Assembly: GCF_037392515.1 (NCBI RefSeq)
Contig: NC_090288.1
Location: forward strand, 14,737,969-14,801,968
DNA length: 64,000 nt
Direction of reading: 5' to 3'
DNA from: Haliotis asinina
Lineage: Eukaryota > Mollusca > Gastropoda > Lepetellida > Haliotidae
Below the pieces are notes generated by a model that was not told the origin of the DNA, made no database searches, and saw nothing but the letters and a program-made list of their open reading frames with translations. Below, one piece after another: positions 31,766-43,260 of the stretch (its first letter is position 1; each line of letters opens with the position of its first letter). The position numbers were made by a program, and so were the translations under genes.

Positions 31766-34700
31766 ATGCTGTACTTGGAAGATTACTTGGAGAGTAAGTC
31801 AATTTAACATCAAATTATTATTAGAAATTAAAAAAGGTGAGCGTAATTATCATTACAAGGGCCTTGTGTGGAGCTGAAATTGCCTGAACAGTATTTAAAC
31901 TGCGACCATCTGCTGGCTAACTTTCGTTCTTTGCCCCTTTCTTTTCAGTGATCGAAAATCTGCCAATGGAAATGCGTGAAAGGCTAACTGAGATGCGTGA
32001 AATGGATTTGGAAGTTCAAAGTAAGCCTCCGATTGCAGTAAGACCAATGCTTGTCGTCTATTTACTTTGATTGTGACCGGCAAGTTTGAGTGAAGAGTTA
32101 TCTGCCCTTGTAGGATTTCATTCACTTCCGTGTTGTCTGCTAGTTTTGTTAAATGGTAAATCAAATGAGATGACAAGCCGAATGTTATTTACGTCTTTTG
32201 CTCAAATCTGTTGATGACAGTTCAACATTTTTTGAATACTGTTCTTGTCATATTGTTGAAAAGTGTATTTTGTATGAGAATTGGCAAATAATGCGTCTTT
32301 CCTTTGAAATTTGTCTCAGAAGTTCGCCTGCGACCTCGTTGTATCGCGGTACTTGACATATGCGTGATCGGAAATAGAATTATGAACTTAAGAGGCCTAA
32401 TTTATTGTGAAATCCTATTAACATGATATTTGATCGACACATTCGTTTAAAAAATTGTTGCTTTAACTTTGATGGTATTTCAGCGAAAGCCTTTAGATAA
32501 ACGGGGCAGAATAATATTTATCAAATAAGATTGTATCGCGGTTTACAATAAAATTCATTCTGTAGGAGACAAATATAGCTCATGACCCCACTTCTGCTAT
32601 ATTTTTGGCAACAAGGATATGCAGATGACGTAGTTCATATGGTGTGGGAAGGGTCATGTATGAAATGTAGAAGTTATAGCAGGTATATCATGGATTGGGG
32701 TCAGACAGATTGCAGATTTTAGTGTTAATAATTCTGCTGGATAATGCTTATGGAGATTCAATACATGCTGTCGGTTTAAAAAAAGTAAACACACCACTGG
32801 CGTTAGCTGTTGATTTACAATACAAAATCTAAGTGCCATGTCTAGCGCGCAAAACCAGAAATACTGATTTGCCACAGTACCATGAATGCCATGATATGCC
32901 GAGTATACCAGCTGTTAGCTACACAAGTGCTGAAGTGACCTGATGAAATAATATTTATCTTCAGTGCAAAAGTTAGTATATTTCAGTCTTGGGTTCCAGT
33001 ACAAAGATTAAACACATGTTCTTGTCATATATCATAGTATATTATTGTTAGTACATCATGTGAAGTTGGGACACATTCTGAGGTGCATGTGGGGCGGTGG
33101 GGCAGCCTAGTGGTTAAAGCGTTCTCTTGTCACGCCGAAGACCTGGGTTCGATTCCCCACACAGGTACAATGTGTGAGGCCCATTTTCTGGTGTCCCCCG
33201 CCGTGATATCACTGGAATGTTGCTAAAAGCGGCATAAAACCAAACTCACTCACTCACCCCACTCTGAGGTGCATGTCCCTTTTTGGCACCAGATACCAGA
33301 TTTGTTGATGTTACGGACCTTATTGCGAATGACTTTGACGATCTGACAAAGACATGGTTATCTTTGGATGCATGAAACATTTATCCAACACGGTTTAATT
33401 GTGAAACAGGATACGGTACGGTCTTGCTAAGAGTGTTGAACCCGGTGTTGAATTTTGCTCAAGACACTGTCTCCATCAACCTGTTTATTCTTCAAAGGGA
33501 CCTAACCTCATGTGTTGTTAAATCATGTTACGTAACACACTTATGTATACACTATGAGTTCCAAAACAATATCATTATCCTTGGGTGTTCGATAAAATAT
33601 ATGCAAAGAAAATAACAACTTTCCCAAAGTCTCAGTATGTCAAAATATTGATTATCATGTTTTCCACAGCTGTACTGGCCTGAAAATGACTTATCTCACA
33701 AGTCTAAATCTTCCACATCACGATTTAAAGTATTTCTGTTGCATTGTTGGGTCATATCCCCTTTGCTTTGGCAGGTATAGCCATAATGTTGAAATTAGGA
33801 CCTCAGTCGCTTTACGGGCTGTTATTGATCAAAGTATCAGCAAAATCACATAAGGCGTTGTGGTCAAAGTAGTACAGTTACTGATAATAACCACGATATA
33901 AGAATAGGTTTTTGAAGACTTAGTCTAAATAAGACCTAAGAATTAAGAGCATTTCGTTTTGAAGTTGGGAGAGAAATTATAAAGTATTTATCTTCCAATT
34001 AAAAAGACCCACAAATATATATGAGATTCTTTTTAATTCAGATGAGCAGAGAGAGTAGACAATCACATGATTACCTCATTGAAGACTAGAGTTGTGATGA
34101 TCAATTGATACACAAGTTATTGCGATTCAAGAGCTGCATGATACGATACATCGATACGATTGTCGTGTATCGATTCAACACGATACTTACATACTTAGCA
34201 GTCTACGAAAACACCATCTTACCTTATATTGAGATTTTTGTGGAAATGATTGCCATGGACATGCTCTGACTGAGATAATTTTCACAAATTTATTTTGTTT
34301 TCTGTGCAAAAATGCCAGTTATGCCAATGTTGATCCCTGCTGTTCCATTTTTTGGGAAACACTTCTTTATTGACACATGCTAAACATTTTTCATAAAATG
34401 TCTTTCATGATGACATGTTTTATTTTTCTTGGGAGAAGAATACTTTCTCTAAAATGATAACATAACAGCACATTATTTCCAGTACTTTTATTTTTCTGTA
34501 TACAAGGACAAAATATCGTGATACGTATCGTATCGTATGTATCGGACTACCAGTATTGTGATATGTATCATATCGTGGCATGGGCGTATCGTCATAACTC
34601 TAGTGAAGACATGCATTTTTAGTTCAACTGGAAACCAGTCTTTTTTCTGTTTGAAATATAACATAGGCATATTATTCACATCTAATTAAACCTGTGTATA

Positions 34701-37700
34701 TGGAATTGAACCGGCAGAAGGAAAATATTTATGATACATTTGCACACTTTTACATAGTATCATCACAAGCACCTAGTTGACTGTGACTTATCCTCAATAT
34801 CTCCAGGGTATGCGTTCCGATACACCTCCACTATACCCTGGATGCATCTAAGACACTTTTTATCCAATCAGGTGTCATCGCTGGGAAATATAGCAATCCA
34901 ACTGCAACTCATGTTCACTTTTTACATTGTGTAACAGATTAGACTTGGCAAAACAAATGATTCAGAGGTCGCAACAGTTCTTGCAAATTTTCTTAAATTT
35001 TCGGATCTGGCAATTAGTCTGTTTGATTTCCCCCCCAGTGTGAGTTACATTGCAAACAAACCTCAGTTGCAATCGCTATCTCTGTTGACACTGGCAAGCT
35101 TGGTTGTAACAGTGGCTTATCTGATTGGCTACTGTGAGAATGCAGAGCCAGCTAAGGGAGGTAATAAAATTCTCGAGTTGTAGATGCATCCAGGGTACAG
35201 TGGAGATTTATTGGAACTATACCCTGGAGATATCAAGGATGACTCTGATTTGCATCATTAGAAATCTTCCCAAAAGGATATGAGTTTGTACAATTTAGCC
35301 ATCAGTCAAGCAAAACACGAAGTTAAGCACTGAGCATTCTAACTTCTGTGCTCAAGATACTAACTTGTTCGTTCTAGATATTAAGTTGTTGCACACAAAT
35401 TAGTTATCAGTGGTCATGAAAAGATGAAAATTTTATTTTTGTCAAATATATCTGTTGCAGGTTTATGTTATGCCAGAGAATGTTTGATAACGCAACATCT
35501 TTTGTCAAGTTTTTTTTAAAAATTGTCTAACCCTAAACTAGTCAGTTAGTGTAGTCAGTATAAACCCCTTGTTTATTGCATATGGTGGATTTATTGCATG
35601 TACAGAAACCATAATTATTATGTTTTGTATAATCTTGACATGTGTGTTGGGTCAGTCCACCCTGAAATATAAAGTTAACCTTTTTTTGATAATACGATTG
35701 ATGCAAGTACTAAAAAGTCTTCTGGTTTCATCTAAGTGGTAAACATTAAATATTTGATGATGTGACTTAATAGCAACTTAATCACTTCTGTTTAAAGATG
35801 CCCTTGACAGTCTGGAGGAAAGGGTCAAGACATTTTTCACCAAATGTGTTACACCAAATGTGAAGCCTGAATGGAAAGAAGAACAGTTTCAGAAAATAAA
35901 ACAGGTACAGTACACATCCAGTCAAATGTAAATCTGTAAACATTTCTCAGTCATAGTCAATGGCACCTGACCCAGAAGGGTGTGTGATAAATGTGTCAAG
36001 TGTAAACAAATGTCAGTGGCACTAGTAACAAGTTAATCATTGACAGTTGTGCAATCTAACGCTCCAGGGATACTAATGTCAAAGTAGGAGTAGTCATAAT
36101 GGGAAGATATCTTATCTTCAGTATTTATCTGATCACTGGTATATTTTATCCTGGGGGGTCAATTGAAACCAAGTGTTGATTTTGACTTTTTTATGAATTT
36201 GTCTTTCTTAAGTATTTACAGGTGTGATTTGTGATTTCAGGATTACTATAAGGCCAAAGAAGATGCAGATGAAAAAGTGCAGTTGGCTAATCATATATAT
36301 GATTTGGTAAGTGTATGAACATTAGCAATTTAACTGTGTGCTGCAGTTATGTATTTTTTGCTTGCTGTTTTAAGAAAATCAATCAATGCAATTATAAATG
36401 GTTACCTTTTATGATGTTCTAGCAATGTTCCAGCCTTGTCACAGCCATCCTTGACAGTCTCCAGGGTATATGTTACGGTAAATCTCCACTATACCCTGGA
36501 TGTGTCCTGGCTGGCATCCAATCAAATCACTTTCGCGTCTTATATTATCTAACCAATCAAACATGGCAACACAAGAGATGCAGAGGTACACTGAAAGAGG
36601 TAGAATTAACTCTTGTATTTATTTTTTTTAAAGTTTTGGACCTGTCAGTTTGTCTGTATGATGTCTCCTATATATGAGTTGCAGTGTGAACAGACCTTGG
36701 TGGCTGTGGCCACTATCTTTGTTAATGCTGGTAAACTTAGTTGTACTAACTGGTGGCCTAGCTGATTGGCTACTTTGAGAATGGCGAGCCAGCCAAGGGA
36801 GATAATAACATAGATGCATCACAGGTACAGTGGAGATTTATTGGAACGTATACCCTGGAGAGTATCAAGCATTTAACACAGTGGGCAACACCAGAAATGT
36901 TCTTCACACATTGTACCAATGTGAGGAACCATCCAGAGACTTGCACTTTAACCACTAGACTCCCCCAACCCCCAACCCCCAACCCCCAACCCCCAACCCC
37001 CAACCCCCATCTACTCAAACTCAGCAGCTGCTAAATGCCATAGAGCTACTAAATATGTCAAGTAATTGCAGAGTTTGATATGGTCGTGACTTTCCTATTC
37101 CAGGTTGATAGGCATTTGCGAAAACTTGATCAAGAGCTATCCAAATTCAAGATGGAGCTAGAAGCAGATAATGCAGGAATCACGGAAGTATTAGAAAAAC
37201 GTAAGTTTGATATTGATGGCTTTGGACACAAACATTATGATGTGTTTGCTACATTTAAACATCACAATGTGGTCAGAAAAACTTAAAACAAATATCACAT
37301 CCCAAAGTAAAAATGTGGAGGCTTAAGCATCCGGACTGCTAAAACCTTTTTATGTAGCGAGTGTATATATCAGACGTCACACATGTACACTAGAAATTCT
37401 ATTACTTTTCGAACTGGCACTATTAGAGTGAGGGAACAAACTGCCAGCACCTAAAGTTAGTGATTGAACCCATTCAGCCACCAAGGCTTCCACAAAATGG
37501 TAGTGAGCCATCCGTATCACGAACCCTGTGTGCCATGGGAGCCATGTCCATTTGTACATCTCAGAGCAGTTTAAAACGTCAAATGACATTTGTGAGGTCA
37601 AGTTCCAGAGTGAATGGAGGTTTTAAATTGAACTGAAAAGATGCAATAAAAAAAGGAAAATCTCTACAAAATTTGTTATCCCCTGCTGTAACGCGACATT

Positions 37701-40700
37701 ATGTGTTCAGCAGCAGCTGTCCATTCATCTCTTTGCTAATTTCCCATTCTAAATTAAGAATATGGGTAATAATCCTCGAGATTGTCAAAGTTCTCTATCC
37801 CAATCCCTGCACTCCTCGAACTCTTGTTAACACAATATCCAACGATTTGTAGTACCCAGTACCCTACATTTGGGGACTACACAGACATTAGTTGATTTTG
37901 TTAATGTTGACATTATTTTCAATGTCAACCCAACTCTTTGACCACTTTTCAAACTCTTGTTAACGTGATTACTCATGAACTGTTGTACCCAGTGTCTTCA
38001 AATTTGTTGACATCCTACATTGGAGGATTACACAGACACCAGTTGATTTGGGTGATTGTGATCTTATTTTCAATATGACCATGACACTTTGTCCACAACA
38101 CTTTTGAACTTACGTTAACACAATATTCCAGTAAACATTGCAACTGATGTCCTCAATTTTGTCAACAGCCTATATTAGAATTAGATGATTATCCAGACAC
38201 CAGCCATTTCATGCATCTTGTGTATGAGCAAAAAGTAAAGAGTAGTGAATATGTTATAAATATTTCATTGTTCTTTAGCGGCGGGTGACATTGCCATGTT
38301 AGTGGCAAACGCTTGTTGAATCTGAGCATGGATCATTATGCTTTTGTAATCTGTACATTATCATTAGCATGGTCCTTGAAAAAGATAAGAACGATTTGTT
38401 TTTACATTCTTGGGGCCTTATATCAAGCATATAGCTACACAGTCGCAATTTCATTTTTCATTATGCGACCATGGTTACATGAGAGACTTTGTTTCTAGGA
38501 TCCCTTGAGTTGGATAAACCTCAGCCTCCTATAAGTAATCCACACAAGGCAGAAAGTAAGTAGTTTTGTGTATGTCTGCACTGATAAACCTTTTCACTTT
38601 AGTAAAGATTGATGATGATGTTTAATGCTGATCTCATCTTTATATTGTTGAATTACACAGTTCATGAAAAATTTGCAATTTGTATTAATCAGAAAGTCAA
38701 TGATTGTTTGTATTTCTCGTTCTCACTGAGAAGAAAGTCATTTTCAAAATTGAGATTGATGGATTAGTTGCAAAATATTTTGAATACAGCAAATGCATTT
38801 TGAACTTGCTACAGAGAGACGACTACCTCAGACCTCTTCTTTGGTGACAAACCATGCTCCAGAGAAACGACCAACTACCGAAGTGCTTTCAAAACTAGCG
38901 ACAGAAGCAGCAAAAGAAGTGATCCGCCGGTCCGACTCTGCTGGGAACTCCCCTGCAATGGCCATGTTCAACTCTAGTGCAAGCTCATCCCCTATTGCAT
39001 ACAACTTAGGTGGGTACATTACAGTGATTACATATGACAAGTGTAGTTAAAATGTCTGCTCTTCGCGCTGAACATTCATTCCTGAAACTGTTTCTGCTGG
39101 TGTCAACTGTCATGGTCATATTGCTGAAATGTTGCCCGCTCCCTGTTGATGTGACTGGGACAGGTCATGATATTGCTGGAGTATTACCCGCTCCCTGTTG
39201 ATGTGACTGGTCATGATATTGCTGGAGTATTACCCACTCCCTGTTGATGTGACTGGTCATGATATTGCTGGAGTATTACCCACTCCATGTTGGAGGGAAT
39301 TGGTCCTTGTCACAAACTGAATAATCAAAAATGAAGATTCCGTTGCTACAGCAGCACATGACAAGAAACTACGGAACACCCATCATGGTGAACACTGGTG
39401 GATTGTTATATTGGAGTGTTTGCAATGTTATGATACCGGGTTTGATATTACTAGTACCTTGTCTAGTAATAGGTTTGTTCTTTCCAACAGGTCATATTGG
39501 TGCTGGAAGCAATGCGGCCATAGCTGCTGCTGCATCTCAGGCCATCGCTGCCACACAGCAGGTGAGAGTAGTTGTCAGTAAATATCCCAGTATATATCCC
39601 AGTATATATCTCTGTATACATCCCAGGTCAGGTTGTAATTATCCAACATACATGTTCACTTGGATCCCAGTTCACTGCCAGCGTCACCTGTAGGCATCGG
39701 AAGGCAGATCACCCACAGTTCTAAGCTTGTTGTGCCAACTGTCAGTATTAACGTGCAGCCTAGCACTAGAAAGACTATTAGACTGGGGTTTTATGACTAC
39801 TTAGAATAATTATTGATAAAGTTTGTATTGCATTGTTAAAAAAAATTCAATTTGGGATAAAGTTTGTATTGCATTGTTAAAAAAAATTCAATTTGAGCTT
39901 TGTAGTGAGTATGTAGTGTTGATATGAGGATAGTGTGTTTATGTGATTGAGTGATGTTGCTGTGAGTATATAGTGTCAGTGTGAACATGTGGATATAAGT
40001 GTATGGTGTTGATGTGAGTGTATGGTGTTGATGTGGGTGTATGGTGAGTGTATGGTGTTGATGTGAGTGTATGGTGTTGATGTGGGTGTATGGTGAGTGT
40101 ACGGTGTTGATGTGAGTGTATAGTGTTGATGTAAGTGTATGGTGTTGATGTGAGTGTATAGTGTTGATGTGAGTGTATAGCGTTGATGTGAGTATATGGT
40201 GTTGATGTGAATGTATGGTGTTGATGTGAATGTATGGTCAGTGTATGGTGTTGATGTGAGTGTATGGTGTTGATGTGAGTGTATGGTGTTGGTGTGAGTG
40301 CATGGTGTTGATGTGAGTGTATGGTGTTCATGTGAGCGTATAGTGTTTATGGTGTTGATGTGAGTGTATAGTGTTGGTGTGAGTATGGTGTTTATGGTGT
40401 TGATGTGAGTGTATAGCGTTGATGTGAGTGTATAGCGTTGATGTGAGTATATGGTGTCGATTTGAGTGTATGGTGTTGATGTGAGTGTATAGCGTTGATG
40501 TGAGTATATGGTGTTGATTTGAGTGTATGGTGTTGATGTGAGTGTATAGCATTGATGTGAGTATATGGTGTTGATTTGAGTGTATGGTGTTGATGTGAAT
40601 GTATGGTCAGTGTATGGTGTTGATGTGATTGTATGATGTTGATGTGAGTGTATGGTGTTGATGTGAGTGTATAGTGTTGATGTCAGTGTATAGCGTTGAT

Positions 40701-43260
40701 GTGAGTATATGGTGTTGATGTGAGTGTATAGTGTTGATGTGAGTATATGGTGTTGGTGTGAATGTATGATCAGTGTATGGTGTTGTTGTGAGTTTATGGT
40801 GCTGATGTGAGTTTATGTTGTTGATGTGAGTGTATGGTGTTGATGTGAGTGTATACTGTTGATGTGAGTGTATAGTGTTGATGTGAGTGTATGGTGTTGA
40901 TTTGAGTGTATGGTGTTGATGTGAGTGTATGGTGTTGGTGTGAGTGCATGGTGTTGATGTGAGTGTATAGTGTTGATGTGAGTGTATAGTGTTGATGTTA
41001 GTATATGGTGTTGATGTGAGTGTAAAGTGTTGATGTGAGTGTATGGTGTTGGTGTGAATGTATGATCAGTGTATGGTGTTGTTGTGAGTTTATGGTGTTG
41101 ATGTGAGTTTATGGTGTTGATGTGAGCGTATGGTCAGTGTATGGTGTTGATGTGAGTGTATGGTGTTGATGTGAGTGTATGGTGCTGGTGTGAGTGTATA
41201 TGTTCCACCTTGCTATTCAGATGCAGCAAGGACGGAGGACCTCCAGCATGAAAGCTAGCTATGACCTGATGGGTCGCCCAATTCCTGTTGTCGCAAAAGA
41301 TTTGTCCTTGAGCTTTCCTGCACAGACTTCTGCTCCAACCACCCCGGACTCAACTCCCAGATCCTCCAGAACGAAGAAGTAAGTAAATGTGAAAATTTCA
41401 GGGCCTTGTATGCACGCTCATTTTCTGTAAAAAACATATTTTTTTTTTATTTTCACTAACATCTTAAAAGTAGCCAAAATCCATAAATCAGTAAATATGA
41501 GAAATATGGCTTGTGATAGTTGTGGTATCCAAAACCCTGCTATGTCCAAGCATGATGTCATTGTAATTGTTATCTTTGCAAACCTTGTAGCAACATTGTT
41601 ATTTTCTCCAGACCCACAACAAAAGCTGCCGCCCTTGCCCAACAGCATACCACACAGCCTGCCCCACCAGCCGCAGTGGCTGCACCCATACCACCCCCAG
41701 TACCGCCAGTGGCACCACCCCCTGCCGTTGTCCCGGAACCTGTGGAGGACTATAACAGTGACTTACAGGTGGATGACTGGAGCAGCGACCCCAACGAGCC
41801 ACGCTACTGTCTGTGCAACCAGGTGTCATACGGAGACATGGTGGGCTGTGATAATGACGATGTAAGTATCATCCAGGCACGATCTTTTTCTCCTAGTCTG
41901 CATGTACACAGGGCATCTTGGTGTTAATTGAGTCCACACCAAGCAGTTGCCAAGGAGCAGTGTATGAAATGGCGTCTACCCAGCGGCCCACTGCTTGCTG
42001 GTTACATGGACTGCTTACAACTTTATTTCATGGCGAGCCCTGTTTGGCCAATACATTTTCCAAAGGTATACATTTTTACCATGTCTTTGACTGCGGGAAG
42101 TATTTCGAAAATGACTTTCAAATGTGGTAGCTAGACGATGTCTGTATAGTTCATGGTCAATCAAACTGTAACTTCCACAAATCTACCCACAAGTCTACCC
42201 ATTTATCTATCACTAAATGTTATTGGTCTCGAAAATACTTTCAGTCAATGAACAGTGTTGTTCTTTACTGATTATGTTTAACAATCATACACCAATTCAT
42301 TAATTAGTTTATTTTAACACCTTATCTTAGTTTCCTGTTCTCGATACAGGGCTGGTTACAAGTTAAGAGGGCCAGCAACATTTTTTAGTTGTCAGACCTG
42401 TGGGCTTGCTGGGTTTTTATAGGAGTTTCATACACTGCAAGAAGCACCTGAAGTGGATCAGATGGTCATAGTGCTTGTCATAGTTTCAATTATTGACTTG
42501 CTTGGACTGAATTCTACTCTTTGAAAAATATGTAGTGAGGTGAACTGTAAGTGTTAGGAGCAATCATGACAAGAAAGATCGGCCCTGAAAACTGAAGGCC
42601 TTTGATGGAATGGTTCATGAACCAAACCTTTTACATGTCTGGATTATTGCATGTGGTCAATGAGATTCGACCATACATGTTGGTAGTGAGCCCTCTTGAT
42701 TCTAACACTTTGATAAAATAGTAAGTGAAACTGCTGCCTAGCCATTCTCTGCGTTATGAAACAAAGCAACTCCTCAGTGTGCCTAACGTCAGAACAGCCA
42801 CAACTTTTGGTCAGTGTCCATGTGCCTTTGCAGCCTTGTGTTCAAGTTCTCTTCTTCAGATCTATCAGGAACTCTAAACAACTTTCTAGACAAGATTTTT
42901 TTCCATGAATGCTGGTTCAATTGTGCACTTTAAGCATGTAATGAACATGCATTGAGCATCGAACTAGCTCTATGCAAATGTAATGTTATGTTATGAGCAA
43001 TTAGTGTTGTTGATTATATCCCCTGCCTTTGTAAGCAGAGTTATATTTTGGTATGTTGGTACCATGCCCATTTTTATGCATTTCACCAAAGTGGTAAAAC
43101 TACATACACATTGTTCCAGTTGTAATGATAATCTGTGTTTCCTTCACAGTGTCCTATCGAGTGGTTCCACTATGGCTGTGTGGGTCTGACACAAGCTCCT
43201 AAAGGCAAGTGGTACTGTCCGCAGTGTACAGCCGCCATGAAGAGGCGTGGCAGGAGGTGA
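31766..43260 (+). CDS. ING3: Inhibitor of growth protein 3 (ING3), complete, 11 coding exons
   Basis: Exons: 31766-31793, 31949-32020, 35798-35904, 36241-36306, 37104-37200, 38499-38555, 38815-39009, 39491-39561, 41221-41378, 41612-41861, 43150-43260. All borders are AG/GT and all phases fit, giving about 403 residues (human 418). ING3 is the histone H3K4me3-reading subunit of the NuA4/TIP60 acetyltransferase complex in the nucleus. The N-terminal ING domain starts [20 protein letters not shown] and includes [21 protein letters not shown] and [20 protein letters not shown], predicted to form a coiled coil. The middle is low-complexity (A-, S- and P-rich), with the conserved [11 protein letters not shown] near residue 236. 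The C-terminal PHD finger has ligands C350, C352, C363, C368, H374, C377, C390, C393 and ends [11 protein letters not shown]. The closest family member is ING3 rather than ING1/2/4/5, judged by MLYLEDYLE and [10 protein letters not shown]. Intact, with several repeat insertions in its introns. Confidence 0.97.
33091..33262 (+). mobile_element. tRNA-derived SINE with 14-bp target-site duplication (ING3 intron 2)
   Basis: Same family as 3944-4110 and almost as intact: CAGCCTAGTGGTTAAAGCG, GGGTTCGATTCCCC, GTGTCCCCCGCCGTGATATC, GCTAAAAGCGGCATAAAAC and a CTCA tail. TCTGAGGTGCATGT lies at 33077-33090 and is repeated at 33263-33276. Confidence 0.93.
34087..34602. mobile_element. hAT-type MITE, 516 bp (ING3 intron 2)
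   Basis: The ends are TAGAGTTGTGATGAT and, inverted, TAGAGTTATGACGAT (13 of 15 match). The flanking 8-mers TTGAAGAC (34079-34086) and GTGAAGAC (34603-34610) agree at 7 of 8, the target-site size of hAT transposons. Sub-terminal regions are dense in GATACGATA / TATCGTATC words and can fold on each other. No transposase. Confidence 0.75.
34799..35229. mobile_element. Palindromic non-autonomous element, copy 1 (ING3 intron 2)
   Basis: The left arm is TCTCCAGGGTATGCGTTCCG ... CTCCACTATACCCTGGATGC. The right arm, read inverted, is TCTCCAGGGTATAGTTCCAA ... CTCCACTGTACCCTGGATGC. Each arm therefore contains its own smaller inverted pair (CCAGGGTA/TACCCTGG). The interior holds CTGATTGGCTACT and GAGCCAGCTAAGGGAGGTAA, shared with copy 2. 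The copy is flanked by TA on both sides, possibly its target site. Confidence 0.75.
36458..36860. mobile_element. Palindromic non-autonomous element, copy 2 (ING3 intron 4)
   Basis: Starts TCTCCAGGGTATATGTTACG and ends CGTATACCCTGGAGA, with CTGATTGGCTACTTTGAGAA and GAGCCAGCCAAGGGAGATAA inside, matching copy 1 at 34799-35229. It is about 400 bp long and diverged by perhaps 15-20 percent by eye. The flanks (CAG, GTA) are not a TA pair, so the target rule is unsettled. Confidence 0.75.
36962..37009 (+). repeat. (CCCCCAA)n array, about 6.5 copies
   Basis: Perfect 7-bp repeats in ING3 intron 4, about 95 bp before exon 5 (37104). The minus strand reads (TTGGGGG)n and could form G-quadruplexes. It differs from the usual animal telomere repeat TTAGGG. 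Confidence 0.95.
39135..39289 (+). repeat. 46-bp tandem repeat (ING3 intron 7)
   Basis: About 3.5 copies of a 46-bp unit containing CCCGCTCCCTGTTGATGTGA and GGTCATGATATTGCTGGAGT. The last part resembles the SINE body (GTGATATTGCTGGAATATT), so the repeat may have grown from a SINE fragment. Confidence 0.85.
39815..39896 (+). repeat. 41-bp perfect tandem duplication (ING3 intron 8)
   Basis: GATAAAGTTTGTATTGCATT and the following 21 bp occur twice in a row (39815-39855 and 39856-39896) without a difference. Confidence 0.95.
39905..41205 (+). repeat. 19-bp minisatellite, about 1.3 kb (ING3 intron 8)
   Basis: Dozens of copies of GGTGTTGATGTGAGTGTAT, with variants (GATTTGAG, GTATAGC, GGTGTGAGTGCAT) and shortened 11-bp units, arranged in higher-order blocks. 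It fills most of intron 8 and stops about 15 bp before the branch and acceptor region of exon 9. Minus-strand open frames of H, T, Q, I and S repeats here are artefacts of the period. Confidence 0.97.

Noticed and set aside
39939-40552. Minus-strand frames of H, T, Q, I and S repeats in ING3 intron 8
   Set aside because: Pure translation of the 19-bp minisatellite; no start, splice or composition evidence.
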